64,000 bases of DNA, from IMG/VR virus record IMGVR_UViG_3300044811_000010, positions 1-64,000 of that record. One strand, written 5' to 3'. Under the pieces are notes generated by a model, which made no database searches, had not been told where the DNA came from, and worked only from the letters and a program-made list of their open reading frames with translations. Within the stretch, counting starts at the first letter, position 1. Each line of letters starts with the position of its first letter. A program made the position numbers and the translations under genes. Shown piece after piece: positions 21,326 to 28,998 of the stretch. This stretch comes from a virus.

Positions 21326-21352
21326 ACCACGCCCTACGACAGCCGTTTGTAA

Positions 21353-21377
21353 CGAGAGCCGCCAAGTGCGGCTCTCG
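21353..21377 (+). terminator. Terminator after the capsid genes
   Basis: Perfect 10-bp stem CGAGAGCCGC / GCGGCTCTCG, loop CAAGT, followed by TCGTTTCC. Confidence 0.8.
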
Positions 21378-21399
21378 TCGTTTCCGGCGAGCCCCACTG

Positions 21400-21405
21400 T
21401 ACCAT
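21400..21405 (+). promoter_or_regulatory. -10 box of leaderless promoter
   Basis: TG-TACCAT, seven bases before ATG 21413, directly after the terminator. Confidence 0.5.
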
Positions 21406-21412
21406 CTGACAC

Positions 21413-22189
21413 ATGCCCACTGCCCCGACCCCTAAGCCGCTTGTAGCCCTTTTCGGCAACAACAACCCGCAGATGCAGGTTGAGGGGCAGAGCGTCCCGG
21501 CAGAGCATCTGAACCAGAGCGTCACTCGCGTCGAGTTCTGGCCGGGCATCGACAACATCGAGAACGTCGAGCACTCCCTTTCGACCAACAACGACCGGGT
21601 TCTCTCCATGATCGCTCGCGGTCTGGGGGACGCTCACCGTAAGTTCGCCATCGCGGTTGCTGAGGCCGAGCAGCTTCTCGGTATCCACGCCGCAGGCGAC
21701 GCGCCCGCGTACATCAACTCCGAGGACCCTGACCTCGCGGCGGCTCTCTCCAAGCACTTCGACGTTCCGATCCTCGACCCGCAGGCGCTTCTGACCAGCG
21801 TAGGGCGCGACGCGCTTCACGCTCAGCATCTTGGATCCGCTGGATCCCCGACGCAGCCTGCACAGTTCGGCTACATGGCTGTCTCGGCCAACGCGACGGC
21901 CGCATCGACGGCGTCCACAACGCTTCCCGGCGAAATCACGACTGCCGGCGGCGGACTTCTCCGCGCCCTCGCCACTTACGCCCACACCGCAGGTACGAAC
22001 ACGACGACGTTGACCAAGACCTTCACGGCCAACGGCTCTGACGCTCTGCCCGTGACGCTGGCGAAGATCGGCATTCTCAACGCGTCTTCGGTCGGCACGC
22101 TCGGCTACGAAACGCTCCTGAGCGCCACGGCGACCCTCACGGTGTCCGGCGACAACGTGACGATCACCTGGACCGACACAGCGGGCTAG
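21413..22189 (+). CDS. Virion-like structural protein
   Basis: 258 residues. N-terminal half mixed helix and strand; C-terminal ~110 residues are Ala/Thr/Ser-rich beta sequence (TTLPGEITTAGGGLLRAL, ATLTVSGDNVTITWTD) typical of phage surface proteins. In several phages a similar C-terminal pattern caps tail or head fibres. Placement between capsid and connectors suggests a head decoration or whisker. Unproven. Confidence 0.6.
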   Translation: MPTAPTPKPLVALFGNNNPQMQVEGQSVPAEHLNQSVTRVEFWPGIDNIENVEHSLSTNNDRVLSMIARGLGDAHRKFAIAVAEAEQLLGIHAAGDAPAYINSEDPDLAAALSKHFDVPILDPQALLTSVGRDALHAQHLGSAGSPTQPAQFGYMAVSANATAASTASTTLPGEITTAGGGLLRALATYAHTAGTNTTTLTKTFTANGSDALPVTLAKIGILNASSVGTLGYETLLSATATLTVSGDNVTITWTDTAG

Positions 22190-22192
22190 TTC

Positions 22193-22546
22193 ATGATGTG
22201 GCGCGCGGTCGCCGCCGCATTCGTGCTCATCATGGTGGCTGGCGTGGGAACAGACGCGGCTGGCGAAGCTCCAGGCCGCACTACGATCCTCAGGAACGGC
22301 GGAGCCGCCGGAGGAGACGCGCTGGTCATCCCGCGCGGTGACATTCTGAACGTCCGCAACATTCAAGGCGGGACCGCTAGTGACCCAAACCTCGACCTCG
22401 GCGCGGGCTCGTCCACGCACCGTGGCGTGCTGGCGCTGAACTACGACGTGGGTCGCTGCGTCGTCATCTACGACGGGCATCGACGACGCCTCGCTAAGTT
22501 CTGCCCCCACAAGATCGTCTTCTACGTCAAGCCGCAGGTGCGCTGA
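22193..22546 (+). CDS. Secreted or membrane-anchored small protein
   Basis: 117 residues with an N-terminal hydrophobic signal (AVAAAFVLIMVAGVGTDAAG), then a beta-rich domain with two cysteines (GRCVVIYD, KFCPHK) that may form a disulfide. Probably exported. One-base overlap with the next gene. Unknown function. Confidence 0.6.
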   Translation: MMWRAVAAAFVLIMVAGVGTDAAGEAPGRTTILRNGGAAGGDALVIPRGDILNVRNIQGGTASDPNLDLGAGSSTHRGVLALNYDVGRCVVIYDGHRRRLAKFCPHKIVFYVKPQVR

Positions 22547-24411
22547 TGGCCGCCGCGTTCGTCAAGAACCACGGACAGGCGACCGGCAAGGCGGTCGCCC
22601 TCGGGACGATTCACCCCGTCACGACGATCCCCGTGGGCAACATGGCCCATGTGGTCCTGACTGCCAACGGCGCGGTAACTCTTTCTACCGTTGCGTCTAT
22701 CTCCGACACTAAGGGAAACACGTGGGGCATCGACTACAGCCTTAGCAGCGCGACGGGGTCGATCATCGTCTTCTCCAGCATCGTCACGGCCGCCATTCTA
22801 GCGACTGACAGCGTGAACCTGGCGTATAGCCCATCGTTGTCGGCGGCGGCCGCGTCGCTGAGTGAGTTCTCCGGGCTCACGCGCACGCTCGATGGAACCG
22901 TCGTCGCTGTGCAGAACAGCACCTCTCCGCAGCCGAGCAAGACGCCGACGGTGACCGGTGACATGGCAATCACCGTCGGAGTAACCAACGCGAACGCGGG
23001 AAACTGGGCTGCGCCCTCGACGGGCTGGACGACAGTCGATGGCGTCACGGCGTCTACCGGCGGAAGCTCGTCCTCCAACACCGTCAACCAGGTCTACTGC
23101 CAGACAGCTACCTTGTCCTCCGTACTGGCGGCGTGGCCGGTTGGCTCGGCGGCGGGCAACGGCTTCCTCTTGCTCTACGAGGCTGCTGTCACCGGCACCA
23201 ACTTCCCACGCACCGGGGCGGACACTGTCACGATTTCAGACTCTGCCGTCGCTGGAACGCGGGCACTTCTGCGAGCGGCCACTGATTCGGCGACGATCAG
23301 CGACGCAGCAACCCGGCAGGCTGGCCCTCATCCGCGAGCGATTGCCGACTCGGTGTCCGTGAGCGACGCCGTGAGCGCCCTCGTCGCACATTCCTACTCC
23401 GGAGCAGCGGCTGACTCCGTCTCGGTACTCGATTCCGCAGCAAGGCAGGCTGGCCCGCAGCCGCGATCCGCCTCGGACACGACGACTATCTCTGACGCTG
23501 CGGCGAGGTCTGCTATGGCCCGAATCCGGGCGGCTGTAGACGCCTTGACTGTCTCCGACGGCGCTCAGCGACAGGCTGGACCCCAGCCTCGCTCGGCTTC
23601 TGACACGCTTTCGGTTGCTGACGCGGCTGTGGGACAGCGAGGATCCACTAGGGTAGCGACCGACTCTGTGGCGCTTGCCGACGCAGCAGTCAGGCTGCTT
23701 GTGCTGGTGGGGCGTCCGGCTACTGATGCTGTGGTTCTCAGCGACGCGGCGACTCGTTCTCAGGCAAACGCAAGGGCCGCCAGCGACCTTATGTCGGTGT
23801 CAGACGCGGCAGTGCGCGCCGTGCTGGGGCGTATTCGGGCAAGCACCGACTCGCTGACGATTTCTGACGCCGCGACACGAGCGGCCCTCGCGGATCTGCG
23901 GACGGCGCAGGACGCCTTCGCCGTCGCCGACGCCGCAGTTCGTTCGGCATTGTCACGCACGCGCACCGCCTCCGACTCCGTCGTCGTCTCTGACGCCGCC
24001 ACTAGGCAGCTCGGCTCGTTGCTTCGGGCCGCCGCTGACTCGCTTGCTGTAGCCGACTCCGCAACACGGGCCGCCCTCGGGAAGCTGAGGGCGCCCGTCG
24101 ATTCGTTCACTGTCGCCGACTCGACCGTCAGGCTGCTCAGTATGGTGAGGATCGCGGCTGATTCCGTCGCCATTTCTGATTCAGCAAGCGCAGTGTTGAC
24201 GATGTATGCGTTGGTCCAGGCCAAGCTGCCTACGTCAGTAGCCCTCGAACTGCACCACACAGTCGCGGCGCTCGTGACGATCCGCAGCTCGGCGGCAATC
24301 ACCGCAGCCGCAGCCAAGGCGGCAATCGCCGCCCACGCCGCCAAGTCGGCGATTTCGCCCTACAAGAGCAAGGCCGAGGTCGCCGCGCCTGCAACAATGG
24401 TGGTGATCTAA
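22546..24411 (+). CDS. Large repeat-rich surface protein
   Basis: 621 residues. Residues 1-215 are a beta-rich head domain with typical virion-surface sequence (SEFSGLTRTLDGT, TGWTTVDGVT). Residues ~221-552 are about sixteen imperfect repeats of 19-22 residues with core R-x-A-x-D-S-V-x-V-S-D-A-A-x-R, followed by an Ala/Lys-rich tail. The regular length suggests a fibre or filament. Lies between capsid and connector genes, so it may be a head fibre. See findings. Confidence 0.7.
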   Translation: MAAAFVKNHGQATGKAVALGTIHPVTTIPVGNMAHVVLTANGAVTLSTVASISDTKGNTWGIDYSLSSATGSIIVFSSIVTAAILATDSVNLAYSPSLSAAAASLSEFSGLTRTLDGTVVAVQNSTSPQPSKTPTVTGDMAITVGVTNANAGNWAAPSTGWTTVDGVTASTGGSSSSNTVNQVYCQTATLSSVLAAWPVGSAAGNGFLLLYEAAVTGTNFPRTGADTVTISDSAVAGTRALLRAATDSATISDAATRQAGPHPRAIADSVSVSDAVSALVAHSYSGAAADSVSVLDSAARQAGPQPRSASDTTTISDAAARSAMARIRAAVDALTVSDGAQRQAGPQPRSASDTLSVADAAVGQRGSTRVATDSVALADAAVRLLVLVGRPATDAVVLSDAATRSQANARAASDLMSVSDAAVRAVLGRIRASTDSLTISDAATRAALADLRTAQDAFAVADAAVRSALSRTRTASDSVVVSDAATRQLGSLLRAAADSLAVADSATRAALGKLRAPVDSFTVADSTVRLLSMVRIAADSVAISDSASAVLTMYALVQAKLPTSVALELHHTVAALVTIRSSAAITAAAAKAAIAAHAAKSAISPYKSKAEVAAPATMVVI

Positions 24412-24725
24412 TGGCCTCCCTTACTCTCAAGCAGCATGACAACTGGCCGCCCCTCAACGCGACCCTCTCCGACGCTGTCGGCCCTATGGATCTCACCGGA
24501 GCCACGGTCAAGCTGATCTTGGTTGGGGTCACAGTGACGATCACCGGAGCTTGCACGCTGGTCGACGCGGTCAACGGCGTCGTACGCTACACATGGGCCA
24601 ACGGGGATCTTGCTGTCGCTGGCGACTACAGCGGAGAGTTCGAGGTAACCTTCTCGACCGGCAAGATCGAGACGTTCCCCAGTGACTCCTACTTCACTCT
24701 GACCGTCAAGGCAGACCTCGGCTAA
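24411..24725 (+). CDS. Small beta-sandwich virion protein
   Basis: 104 residues. SLTLKQHDNWPPLNATLSD, LTGATVKLIL and DLAVAGDYSGEFEVTFSTG resemble the N-terminal domain of BppU-like baseplate proteins and related Ig-like phage domains. One-base overlaps with both neighbours. Perhaps caps or anchors the repeat protein upstream. Confidence 0.6.
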   Translation: MASLTLKQHDNWPPLNATLSDAVGPMDLTGATVKLILVGVTVTITGACTLVDAVNGVVRYTWANGDLAVAGDYSGEFEVTFSTGKIETFPSDSYFTLTVKADLG

Positions 24726-25441
24726 TGCCTGTTACTCCGAACCCGCCCACTTACGAAGATGTTGTCTCCACCGACCTCATCTCCCTTGAGGACTACAAGC
24801 TGCTGTCCGGAATCGACGCAACGGACACGCGCAAGGACGAGCAGCTCGCCCAGATGATCTCGTGGGCGTCGGTTGCCGTTTCCAACTACGCCCAGCGCGG
24901 CTTCGGGCTCCCCGTGGTCACCGAAACTCGGCAGTTCGTCTACAACGACGACGACGCTGGGTTCTTGGACATCGACGACACGGCCAGCGTCGCCACGGTC
25001 GCTCTCGTAGTACCGCACGGCACAGACCTCGCGCTGACGACCGACCAGTGGGTAGCACTGCCTCCGCGCCGCGCCGACTCCCACGTCTACACGTACATCG
25101 CCCTCGCAGGATTCCAAGCGACGGCTGCGTTCAGCTCGGCGATGGGATTCACGCGCAACCTCGATGTCTACGCCCGCGAGGGGCGCCTGCGCGGCATCCC
25201 CACGGTCATCAAGGTCACCGCCGACTGGGGCTGGCCGCTGGTTCCCTCCGATGTGTCGCTTGCTACGGCGTGGACCGTACAGGACTGGCTCAGCAAGCAG
25301 GACGGAGAAGGCTTGACTGCCGAATCCATCGAGAACTACTCGCGGGCTTGGGGCCGATCTGGCGCAACCGTGGCAGCCGCTCTGGCGATCCCGAACCGAG
25401 CGCGCGATCTGCTCACCGATTTCCAGCGGATCCCCGTCTGA
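24725..25441 (+). CDS. Head-tail connector (gp6-like adaptor)
   Basis: 238 residues. The N-terminal helices (LISLEDYKLLSGIDATDTRKDEQL, then QMISWASVAVSNYAQRGF) match HK97 gp6/SPP1 gp15-like adaptors that extend the portal. Middle inserted beta domain; C-terminal helix near TAWTVQDWLSKQ. Order adaptor, completion protein, terminator, tube is the classic one. Confidence 0.75.
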   Translation: MPVTPNPPTYEDVVSTDLISLEDYKLLSGIDATDTRKDEQLAQMISWASVAVSNYAQRGFGLPVVTETRQFVYNDDDAGFLDIDDTASVATVALVVPHGTDLALTTDQWVALPPRRADSHVYTYIALAGFQATAAFSSAMGFTRNLDVYAREGRLRGIPTVIKVTADWGWPLVPSDVSLATAWTVQDWLSKQDGEGLTAESIENYSRAWGRSGATVAAALAIPNRARDLLTDFQRIPV

Positions 25442-25917
25442 TGGATGTCGCCGTCTCCAATCGGGTCGTTGCTCGAAACGGCATCGGCCGGTTCATCAGC
25501 GAGTGCGAGGCCGCCGGCCAGCGTACGGTGGAGAAGGCCGTACGCAAGGGCACTGAGCTGTCTCGTCGCCGAGCGCCTGTAGGGCACAAGCCCGACTCTC
25601 GCACGGTCACGCTCAAGGAGGGCATGTTCTACAAGATGACCAGCCGCACGTCGGGGTACTGGGGCAACACAGCCCGCCACGCAATGCCGGTCGAGTTCGG
25701 GGCCGCACCACACGACATCCCCGCGACCGTCAGCTTCTACTGGGAGAAGATGGGGCGCATGTGGATGGTCCCTGAGGAGTATCTGCGACGCACGGGATTC
25801 CCCGGCGCGGACCCGATTCACCACCCTGGAAACGCCTCGCAGCCCTACCTGCGCCCCGCCTACAAGCAGATCATGGGCGAGATCATGCAGATCGCGCGGC
25901 AGGAGTACCCGAACTGA
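25441..25917 (+). CDS. Neck / tail-completion protein (HK97 gp10-like)
   Basis: 158 residues from ATG 25441, which shares a base with the upstream stop; a longer frame begins inside the previous gene and is not real. RTVEKAVRKGTELSRRRAPVG and TARHAMPVEFGAAPH with a late HHPGNASQPYLRPAY block match the gp10-like family of tail-completion proteins. Confidence 0.75.
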   Translation: MDVAVSNRVVARNGIGRFISECEAAGQRTVEKAVRKGTELSRRRAPVGHKPDSRTVTLKEGMFYKMTSRTSGYWGNTARHAMPVEFGAAPHDIPATVSFYWEKMGRMWMVPEEYLRRTGFPGADPIHHPGNASQPYLRPAYKQIMGEIMQIARQEYPN

Positions 25918-26372
25918 TGGCTGACTCTCCCTACGAAGCGGTCGCTACGGCGATCAAGGCTGTCATCGACGCGGAGTTCGCGGCCGAGTCGATCACTGCG
26001 ATTCAGGACAACATCCACGAGGCGCTAGGCCGCACGGGCGTCGCGGTCGGAATCGCACCTATCGAGGACTTGGTTCAGTCGTCCAACAACGTCGTGCAGG
26101 AGACGTGGGCCGAAGTCCGCTTCTTCGACCTGTGGGACGCCAAGATCGACCCGGAACAGGCCGTAAATCCCTTCAAGATCACGGCCTACGCCGACCGCTT
26201 TAGGCAGGCAATTCGCCGCGCCAGCGTGACAACTCCAGGCACCGGGCAGGTCTGGTACTTCGATCTTCAGCGGGTTCAGTACCCTAATGACCCCACCGGC
26301 AACAAGACGCGCTTCGTGGCAACGATTCGGGCCTACGGCAACAACAGCGGTCTGGTGGAGACTTCCGGCTAG
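25917..26372 (+). CDS. Tail terminator-like protein
   Basis: 151 residues, one-base overlap with the upstream stop. Pattern YEAVATAIKAVIDAEFA and later AEVRFFDLWDAKIDPEQ fits the minor tail/terminator family by gene order more than by clear motif. It would cap the tail tube at the head end. Confidence 0.6.
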   Translation: MADSPYEAVATAIKAVIDAEFAAESITAIQDNIHEALGRTGVAVGIAPIEDLVQSSNNVVQETWAEVRFFDLWDAKIDPEQAVNPFKITAYADRFRQAIRRASVTTPGTGQVWYFDLQRVQYPNDPTGNKTRFVATIRAYGNNSGLVETSG

Positions 26373-26404
26373 AAGCTGGCAAGGAGCCCCGTAGTATACC
26401 TCCT

Positions 26405-26839
26405 ATGGCTCGCATCGTTCCTTCCGATCTTGCACCGGCTGACACCGTTCATTACACCTTCGCCGGTGTGGAGTTCGACCTCGGCGGCTCTGGCAAGGGC
26501 AGCTCCAAGTTCTACGAGACGCTCGACCGCGCCGCCCTGTCCAACGCCTCCGCTCACCCTTGGCTCGACGTTCAGTACGACGAGGCCGAGGCTGTTCCGG
26601 TTGTGTTTGCCAACAACCAGGTGAAGCCGGAAGACGACCCGCTGAGCGCGGTTGGCCCCAACGCCAACGCGCCGTTCGACCCCGCTGAGATCGCCAAGGT
26701 CGAAGAGGCCAAGGCGCAGGGCGCAACTACCCCGGTCGCCATCGACGCGGGACTCGACCAGACGACGGAAGTCTCGGAAGGCGAAGTCGCAGAGACAGTC
26801 GCTGCCGACGACGCCGCTGACACCAAGGACAAGAGCTAG
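26405..26839 (+). CDS. Acidic protein upstream of tail tube
   Basis: 144 residues, acidic, with a low-complexity Ala/Glu/Asp C-terminus. A -10 box TAGTAT ends seven bases before ATG 26405. Position suggests tail assembly. No family recognised. Confidence 0.6.
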   Translation: MARIVPSDLAPADTVHYTFAGVEFDLGGSGKGSSKFYETLDRAALSNASAHPWLDVQYDEAEAVPVVFANNQVKPEDDPLSAVGPNANAPFDPAEIAKVEEAKAQGATTPVAIDAGLDQTTEVSEGEVAETVAADDAADTKDKS

Positions 26840-26841
26840 AC

Positions 26842-27816
26842 ATGGCCGGACTTCGAGGCAACACCGCGTGGCTGATGGCCCAGAAGCAGACGGCGAAGGG
26901 CGCCGTTGCTGTCCCTGCCGTCGCCAGCGCGTACAAGAACCCGTTTACGGGCGGCTCCATCGGCCCGGTTCGCGCTACCGACAACCTCGCCGAGACTGAC
27001 GCGACGCGCGACCGTGGCGTTACCTTCATCGCCTCTTCTGGCGTCGAGGGCTCTCCCGAGTTCTACGTTCGAGACTCGTCCATCGGCTTCTGGCTCTTCG
27101 CGGCTCTTGGAGCCGACGCGGTCACGGGCACCATGCCCAACTTCTCGCACGTTCTCACGCCCGCCAACACGCTTCCCTACATCACCTGCTGGCGCGACAT
27201 CGCCGACACGCTGTTCGAGCAGTACCTCGACTGCAAGGTCGACACGCTCACAATCGCGGCCGAGGCTGGCGCACCCCTCACGGCCACCGCAGCGATCAAC
27301 GGACTGCAGGCGACTCGTCTGACGGCGGACCCGTCGATCTCGCCCATCATCCCGCTGCAGTCGAGCACGGTCTACAACTACAACAACGCGACGGTGACCC
27401 TCGGCGGCAGCGCCACGGCGCTGATCCGCTCCTTCGAGCTGACCATCGCAAACAACATCACTCGTCAGCAGACCGACGATGTCGTCCCCTACGACGTTGC
27501 GGAAGGCGTCCGCGAGGTATCGCTCGGGTTCGACCTGATCTTCGAGAACCTGACCGAATACAACAAGTTCCACTACGGCGGCGCGGCGGGCACCTCGATC
27601 TCGTCTTCGGTCTTCACGACCTCGGCGCTGTTCAACTTCTCGCTCGGAGCCAACAACTCCATCGCGTTCAACCTCCCGGCCATCGCGTACGAGGAGTTCC
27701 CTGTCGAGCCCAACGCCGGCGGCGACCCCATCGTCGCTTCCGTTCGTGCCTCGGCTCAGCGCGGAGCCTCGCCGGTCCTCACGGCCACGGTCGCCAACCA
27801 GGTCGCGTCCTACTAG
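26842..27816 (+). CDS. Major tail tube protein
   Basis: 324 residues, beta-rich, with the usual plan of actinophage tube proteins: GNTAWLMAQKQTAKGA at the start, VEGSPEFYVRDSSIGFWLFAALGA, and strands such as RSFELTIANNITR. Directly before tail chaperone and tape measure genes. It polymerises around the tape measure. Confidence 0.85.
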   Translation: MAGLRGNTAWLMAQKQTAKGAVAVPAVASAYKNPFTGGSIGPVRATDNLAETDATRDRGVTFIASSGVEGSPEFYVRDSSIGFWLFAALGADAVTGTMPNFSHVLTPANTLPYITCWRDIADTLFEQYLDCKVDTLTIAAEAGAPLTATAAINGLQATRLTADPSISPIIPLQSSTVYNYNNATVTLGGSATALIRSFELTIANNITRQQTDDVVPYDVAEGVREVSLGFDLIFENLTEYNKFHYGGAAGTSISSSVFTTSALFNFSLGANNSIAFNLPAIAYEEFPVEPNAGGDPIVASVRASAQRGASPVLTATVANQVASY

Positions 27817-27828
27817 GAGAACTGACTC

Positions 27829-27996
27829 ATGCCTCGAATCAAGCCCGCCTACAAGACCCAAGCGGCCCCGAAGGTCGTCTCGCTCGGCTCGGTTTCCAAG
27901 CCGAAGAAGCTGGCGAAGTGGCGCCCCACGACACAGCCCGCGCAGGCAACCCCTCGCGTCGTCAACCCGTGGCCCAAGGACAACACCGGGCTCTAG
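27829..27996 (+). CDS. Small basic Pro-rich protein
   Basis: 55 residues, Lys/Pro/Arg-rich (PRIKPAYKTQAAPK, SKPKKLAKWRP). TAGGAGAACTGACT upstream of ATG 27829 is identical to the site before 20918. Followed by a terminator. Role unknown. Confidence 0.55.
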   Translation: MPRIKPAYKTQAAPKVVSLGSVSKPKKLAKWRPTTQPAQATPRVVNPWPKDNTGL

Positions 27997-28015
27997 GCCC
28001 GCCCGAACCCCTGCC

Positions 28016-28046
28016 GACACCGGCCGCCCTCGTGGCGGTCGTTGTC
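28016..28046 (+). terminator. Terminator after tail tube genes
   Basis: GACACCGGCCGCC pairs with GGCGGTCGTTGTC (two non-pairs), loop CTCGT, then GTTC. Confidence 0.6.
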
Positions 28047-28048
28047 GT

Positions 28049-28147
28049 TCTGAGAGGCGGTCTGCGCGCGAAAGGCGGCTAGGCAGGGTGCGCGCCTATC
28101 TTCACGCTCTCAGAGCCGCACACGAGCGCTCAGAGCGTCACAGCGGC
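28049..28147 (+). ncRNA. Candidate structured RNA in tube-chaperone gap
   Basis: Two successive structures fill this gap: TCTGAGAG/CTCTCAGA (28049-28056, 28107-28114) enclosing GCGCGC/GCGCGC, then GCCGC/GCGGC enclosing CGCT-CAG-AGCG. No start codon frame fits. Could be a small RNA or a leader. Confidence 0.4.
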
Positions 28148-28162
28148 ATCTAGGCTTGGTGG

Positions 28163-28351
28163 GTGAACGAGCTACATGCTGCGGCCGACAAGCTGTTCAC
28201 CGAGGTTGACCATCTGGACCGAATCCTCGCCGGGCAGGATGACCCGTCTGAAGAACAAGTCTCGTTGGCGCTCGGTGTGGCGAAGCGTGTCCGGCGCGAC
28301 TGTACCATCCTTGTGCGGCTGCTAGCAGCCGCCCGTGACCAACAGCTATAG
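28163..28351 (+). CDS. Small helical protein
   Basis: 62 residues, helical (HAAADKLFTEVDHLDRILAG, LALGVAKRVRRDC). GTG start fixed by -10 TAGGCT (28151-28156), six bases upstream. Position before the chaperones suggests a tail-assembly helper; unproven. Confidence 0.6.
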   Translation: MNELHAAADKLFTEVDHLDRILAGQDDPSEEQVSLALGVAKRVRRDCTILVRLLAAARDQQL

Positions 28352-28369
28352 CCTTAGGAGGCACAAGCT

Positions 28370-28828
28370 ATGTCGTACGACGCAGAGAATGACGAGCAGA
28401 AGCCCACCAGCGTTGCCGCTTGGAAGAAGGCTGCGGTCCACTACCCGCTGCTGCCCAGCGGCGTGCGGGTCGGAATCAAGATCCCCGACCTTCCGAGGCT
28501 GATCGAGGTCGGCACGATTCCCCAGCATCTTCTCGAAGCCGCCATCGGCGTCGCCAGCGGCCAGCAGGCGCTGCCCACGAAGGAGCTGATCGTCCAGCAG
28601 CGCGAGTTCACCGACCTGACGGTGCAGCTTACGGTGACGGAGCCCAAGCTCTCCGAAGCCGACGTGGAGGGACTCCCCTACGAGGACAAGGAGCTGATCG
28701 TCGCTCTTGCCACGCGTCAGCGTGACATCGACGCGGAGGGCGAGCACATCGCCGGGCTGTCTACGTCCGAGAAGTTCCGTAGGTTTCGTAAGCTCGGCGA
28801 GTTCGACTCGCCTCTGGGCGACCTGTAA
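28370..28828 (+). CDS. Tail assembly chaperone (gpG-like)
   Basis: 152 residues. TAGGAGG precedes ATG 28370. Position directly between tube and tape measure, plus KIPDLPRLIEVGTIP and EKFRRFRKLGEFDS, fit the actinophage tail chaperone family. The gene ends in CTG-TAA, where ribosomes may shift to make the longer product. Confidence 0.75.
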   Translation: MSYDAENDEQKPTSVAAWKKAAVHYPLLPSGVRVGIKIPDLPRLIEVGTIPQHLLEAAIGVASGQQALPTKELIVQQREFTDLTVQLTVTEPKLSEADVEGLPYEDKELIVALATRQRDIDAEGEHIAGLSTSEKFRRFRKLGEFDSPLGDL

Positions 28829-28991
28829 GGCAGGAGGGCGTCCTTGGCCGGTCCTCTGCGATGATGACGTAATCGACTTCATGGTCATGGAGGCGGTCGC
28901 GCTCAAGGCTCAGAAGGAGGAAGCGGCAGCGATCCAAGCGGCTAAGAAGAAGGATTGGAAGAAGGACCGAGAACACCTGAAGAACCTGTAG
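28827..28991 (+). CDS. Tail chaperone frameshift extension (gpT-like)
   Basis: In the +1 frame relative to the gpG-like gene an open stretch follows the stop: AGGRPWPVLCDDDVIDFM then charged helix ending KKDREHLKNL. This is the usual second part of tail chaperone fusions, made by programmed frameshifting. Skipping one base at CTG-T-AAG, or a -2 shift near CTGGGCGAC, would join the frames. ATG 28880 is an alternative independent start. Confidence 0.6.
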   Translation, partial: KAGGRPWPVLCDDDVIDFMVMEAVALKAQKEEAAAIQAAKKKDWKKDREHLKNL

Positions 28992-28998
28992 AACCGCA

